A DNA stretch of 21,457 nucleotides from assembly GCF_001039355.2 (NCBI RefSeq), contig NW_019775617.1:267270-288726 (forward strand), written 5' to 3'. Source of the stretch: Lingula anatina. Its lineage: Eukaryota > Brachiopoda > Lingulata > Lingulida > Lingulidae. The notes under the pieces are model-generated. The model saw nothing but the letters and a program-made list of their open reading frames with translations. It was not told the origin of the DNA and made no database searches. The translations under genes were made by a program, and so were the position numbers. Below are positions 19,614 through 21,457 of this stretch, piece after piece (position 1 is the stretch's first letter; each line of letters starts with the position of its first letter).

Positions 19614-19853
19614 AAGCCTAGGTCCCAACCGAACGTACGGGCTGCTACGTGTGGTCTACGGCCAAAAATATGGGGAAAACTTGGGAGTTCGTGCGTGAGG
19701 AGCACGTTTATCGTGCGACTTTTGGTGGACGCAAACAGCGCGTATAAATTGTTAGACATGATCAACAGCCACTACGTGCGATCTAGCTTCGTCCTAGCCG
19801 GACGCAAGGAACCTAAAAACCGTACGTCTAAAACGTAGTTGGGACCTAGGCTT
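19614..19853. mobile_element. 240-bp MITE related to the element at 12063-13081
   Basis: Ends AAGCCTAGGTCCCAAC and its complement form perfect 16-bp inverted repeats. The interior shares the CGTACG and GTGAGGAGCACGT words and AAAAATATGGGGA with the 1-kb element, which lies in the opposite orientation. It is a short internally deleted relative with no coding capacity. It is absent from the copy A intron. Confidence 0.85.
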
Positions 19854-20131
19854 TAGGCAAGCCTGTTGCTTTAAGCACGCATATGATATTTTGTGGATAA
19901 ATACGACTTACAGAAAATAGAGCAAGCAGTTTAATAATAAAATCTTACCTAAATAATAATAAATTGTCAACATCAGTTTTAACGAACTGGTTAAAAATTA
20001 CTGTTTTCTGTAGATGAATTCCAATCATACAATTGTAATAATGTAACATTTTGCTTAATATGAGCTTGCTAAGGTAACATTTCTCATAAAATGTCAATAT
20101 AGTGTTTAATTTGTGAATGATTCTGTTTTAG

Positions 20132-20194
20132 TGGATGTGCATCGCCAGCCTGTAGAAGGTGATGTTTCCACATCTCCGAAACATGTTTCTCAAG
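20132..20194 (+). CDS. Copy B small exon (phase 1-1); copy A relic at 3107-3159
   Basis: A 63-nt exon (21 codons) between TTCTGTTTTAG and CAAG|GTAAAT, open in phase 1 with DVHRQPVEGDVSTSPKHVSQ. Intron sequence on both sides aligns with copy A 2880-3300. In copy A the second half of the exon and its donor are gone. Confidence 0.65.
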
Positions 20195-20577
20195 GTAAAT
20201 ACCAAGGAATGTGTTGATCTGCGTGAATGTATTTTATTTTGATAAAAGTATAATCGTAAATGGATATGGGTCAAATGGCATATTTTAGTCAGAAAATGTA
20301 AATAACAATTGCTGAATGTATTTCTTGTGTTCTGCGAGCTCTCAAAAAAGTAAAACGCTTATATTTCTGTAGATCCATTTGTAGTATACACCTCCATTAT
20401 TTCACTAGGCGAGACAGTCGAAATCTTGGGAAATTAAAAAAAAACCTTTATCAACCTTTCCCGATTTTACAGACTTTTAGAGGACCATGTTAGTACCGCA
20501 GAAGGCCGTTTGGTTTAGTCGGTACACAAAACCGTACGCTTATTTATCTTTTTTCTCACTGTCTGCTTATTTCACAG
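20195..20577 (+). other. Copy B intron with a conserved orphan acceptor
   Basis: It aligns with copy A 3170-3310. TATATTTCTGTAGATCC at about 20360-20376 is conserved with copy A (about 3257-3273) and looks like an acceptor, but no donor follows before in-frame stops in either copy, so no exon is called. Confidence 0.5.
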
Positions 20578-20780
20578 AGCGCATCCCTGTTCAAGAAACG
20601 TCAAAAGCTCCCTATGACCGTTCATCGCCTACATTTGGGGGTAAATATCAATACACTATGCAAACATAAACGCAGACCTACTTAAACCATTACTTGATAT
20701 ACAATACATAAAATTCAAATATTTTGTGGTTTATTACCTAATACACAAATTTTTGGCATACAATATTATTTCATGATTAT
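20470..20780 (+). repeat. Intron-exon cassette, tandem copy 1
   Basis: It pairs with 21020-21320 at an offset of about 540-550 bp. Shared landmarks are TTTAGTCGGxACACAAAACC before the exon, GTAAATATCAATACACTATG after it, and ATTATTTCATGATTAT at the end. Confidence 0.8.
20578..20640 (+). CDS. Copy B small exon in the first of two tandem cassettes (phase 1-1)
   Basis: A 63-nt exon (21 codons) between TTATTTCACAG and GGGG|GTAAATATC, open in phase 1, containing RIPVQETSKAPYDRSSPTFG. Flanking introns match those of 21118-21186. Within the exon, similarity is limited to the last third (CC.ATGxCCGTxCATC). Confidence 0.65.
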
Positions 20781-21019
20781 AAATTTGTATCAAGGTGTTA
20801 TCTGAAAATGAGGCATAGAGTATAATACTTTAACAAAGAAATATATTTGCAAAATGATTTTGTTATTTGGTTTTCACCGTAATTTCACTTGCCATAATAA
20901 CACTAAAGAAAACAATACAAGAAAATATTTTAGATAAAATTTTATATTAACAACCCTTTGTCTTCTCTAAATGATCACTTTCTTTGATATAGAGACATTT
21001 TGCTGAATATTCTTAAACA

Positions 21020-21320
21020 GTAGAATACACTTTTTAGAAGTATTACCGTGGAAAAGCTGTTTGATTTAGTCGGCACACAAAACCGTGTCATTTATCTGTT
21101 CACTATTTATTTCATAGTGAGTGGTGGAGCTCAATTAACCTTTGTACCTTCCCATGGCCGTGCATCAGCTAAAGGTTTATTAAGAGGTAAATATCAATAC
21201 ACTATGTAAACATACTTAAAACAATACACGATGTAAAATTTATTGATGTCACGCATTTTGGGGTTTGTTATCCAACAAGATGGACAAGATGTTTGACTTA
21301 TGAAATTATTTCATGATTAT
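21020..21320 (+). repeat. Intron-exon cassette, tandem copy 2
   Basis: The second unit of the tandem duplication, ending at ATTATTTCATGATTA, where a Tc1 element has inserted at TA. The introns are better conserved than the exons between the two units, which points to faster change in the coding part. Confidence 0.8.
21118..21186 (+). CDS. Copy B small exon in the second tandem cassette (phase 1-1)
   Basis: A 69-nt exon (23 codons) between TTATTTCATAG and AGAG|GTAAATATC, open in phase 1, containing SGGAQLTFVPSHGRASAKG. It is two codons longer than its cassette partner. The next exon, and presumably the protease exon, lies beyond the window. Confidence 0.65.
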
Positions 21321-21321
21321 A

Positions 21322-21457
21322 CACACACTGGACAAAAGAAGTGTCACCCCTACTGAGCCAATACTATGGGGGAGATAAATGACTGTGGAATGATATGCTC
21401 CTGGTATCATTTTATTAACATCAAATTTCACAAAAAAATCACAAAATGAGAATAAAA
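21322..21457 (-). mobile_element. Tc1 element 3' end, reverse orientation, truncated by window edge
   Basis: It begins CACACACTGGACAAAAG after TA at 21320-21321 and is the reverse complement of the 3' end of the element at 1-691 (closest to that copy, sharing the AAAAGAAGTGTCACCCC version). The transposase would lie to the right. The insertion site is shown by the sister cassette, which continues uninterrupted at 20781. Confidence 0.9.

Noticed and set aside
1-21457. CRISPR array, rRNA or tRNA genes
   Set aside because: No regularly spaced direct repeats and no convincing RNA gene structure were seen; the repeats present are microsatellites and transposon ends.

Overview
The window looks like AT-rich intronic and intergenic DNA from an invertebrate animal, probably a bivalve mollusc. 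This rests on GT-AG introns with short exons, dense decayed Tc1/mariner and LINE copies, AT/ATT microsatellites and recurrent ACATGTA-type words. The taxon is inference only. There are no prokaryotic genes, rRNA, convincing tRNA or CRISPR arrays.

The main content is two diverged tandem copies of one split gene, both on the + strand. Copy A (about 2.1-8.4 kb) has short exons at 2101-2179, 2730-2762 and 4585-4677 and a large terminal exon at 6686-8412. Spliced in that order they stay open with no frame break. The terminal exon (about 575 codons) carries a PA-clan (trypsin-like) peptidase domain with a visible His/Asp/Ser triad behind an unrecognised N-terminal region of about 200 residues. Copy B (about 16.4 kb to beyond the right edge) repeats the upstream exons (16870-16954, 19172-19210, 19512-19598, 20132-20194, 20578-20640, 21118-21186, perhaps 18487-18584 and two weak candidates near 16.4 kb). 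Its protease exon would lie outside the window. Nearly all internal exons are phase 1-1, so they can be gained, lost or skipped without changing frame. Copy A has lost one exon and the donor of another, and copy B shows a recent tandem duplication of one intron-exon cassette. No first exon or start codon is assigned for either copy.

Mobile DNA fills the rest. Left edge: the 3' half of a Tc1 element (1-691) inserted in a LINE 3' fragment (694-about 1920). Intron before the protease exon: a Tc1-like element with about 340-bp terminal inverted repeats (4776-6500), itself split by an internally deleted copy (5349-5871) of the same Tc1 family as at the left edge. Just downstream of the copy A stop: an inverted-repeat element (8461-8861). 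Between the gene copies: a LINE with L1-type ORF1 remnants next to an RT C-terminal tail (9150-about 10440), an unidentified coding-like stretch (11066-11397), a 1-kb non-autonomous element with AAGCCTGGGTCCCAAC ends (12063-13081), a minus-strand LINE tail (about 13395-13830) and about 2.3 kb without a recognisable gene. A 240-bp relative of the 1-kb element sits 15 bp after a copy B splice donor (19614-19853). The window ends inside a third copy of the left-edge Tc1 family, in the opposite orientation (21322-21457).
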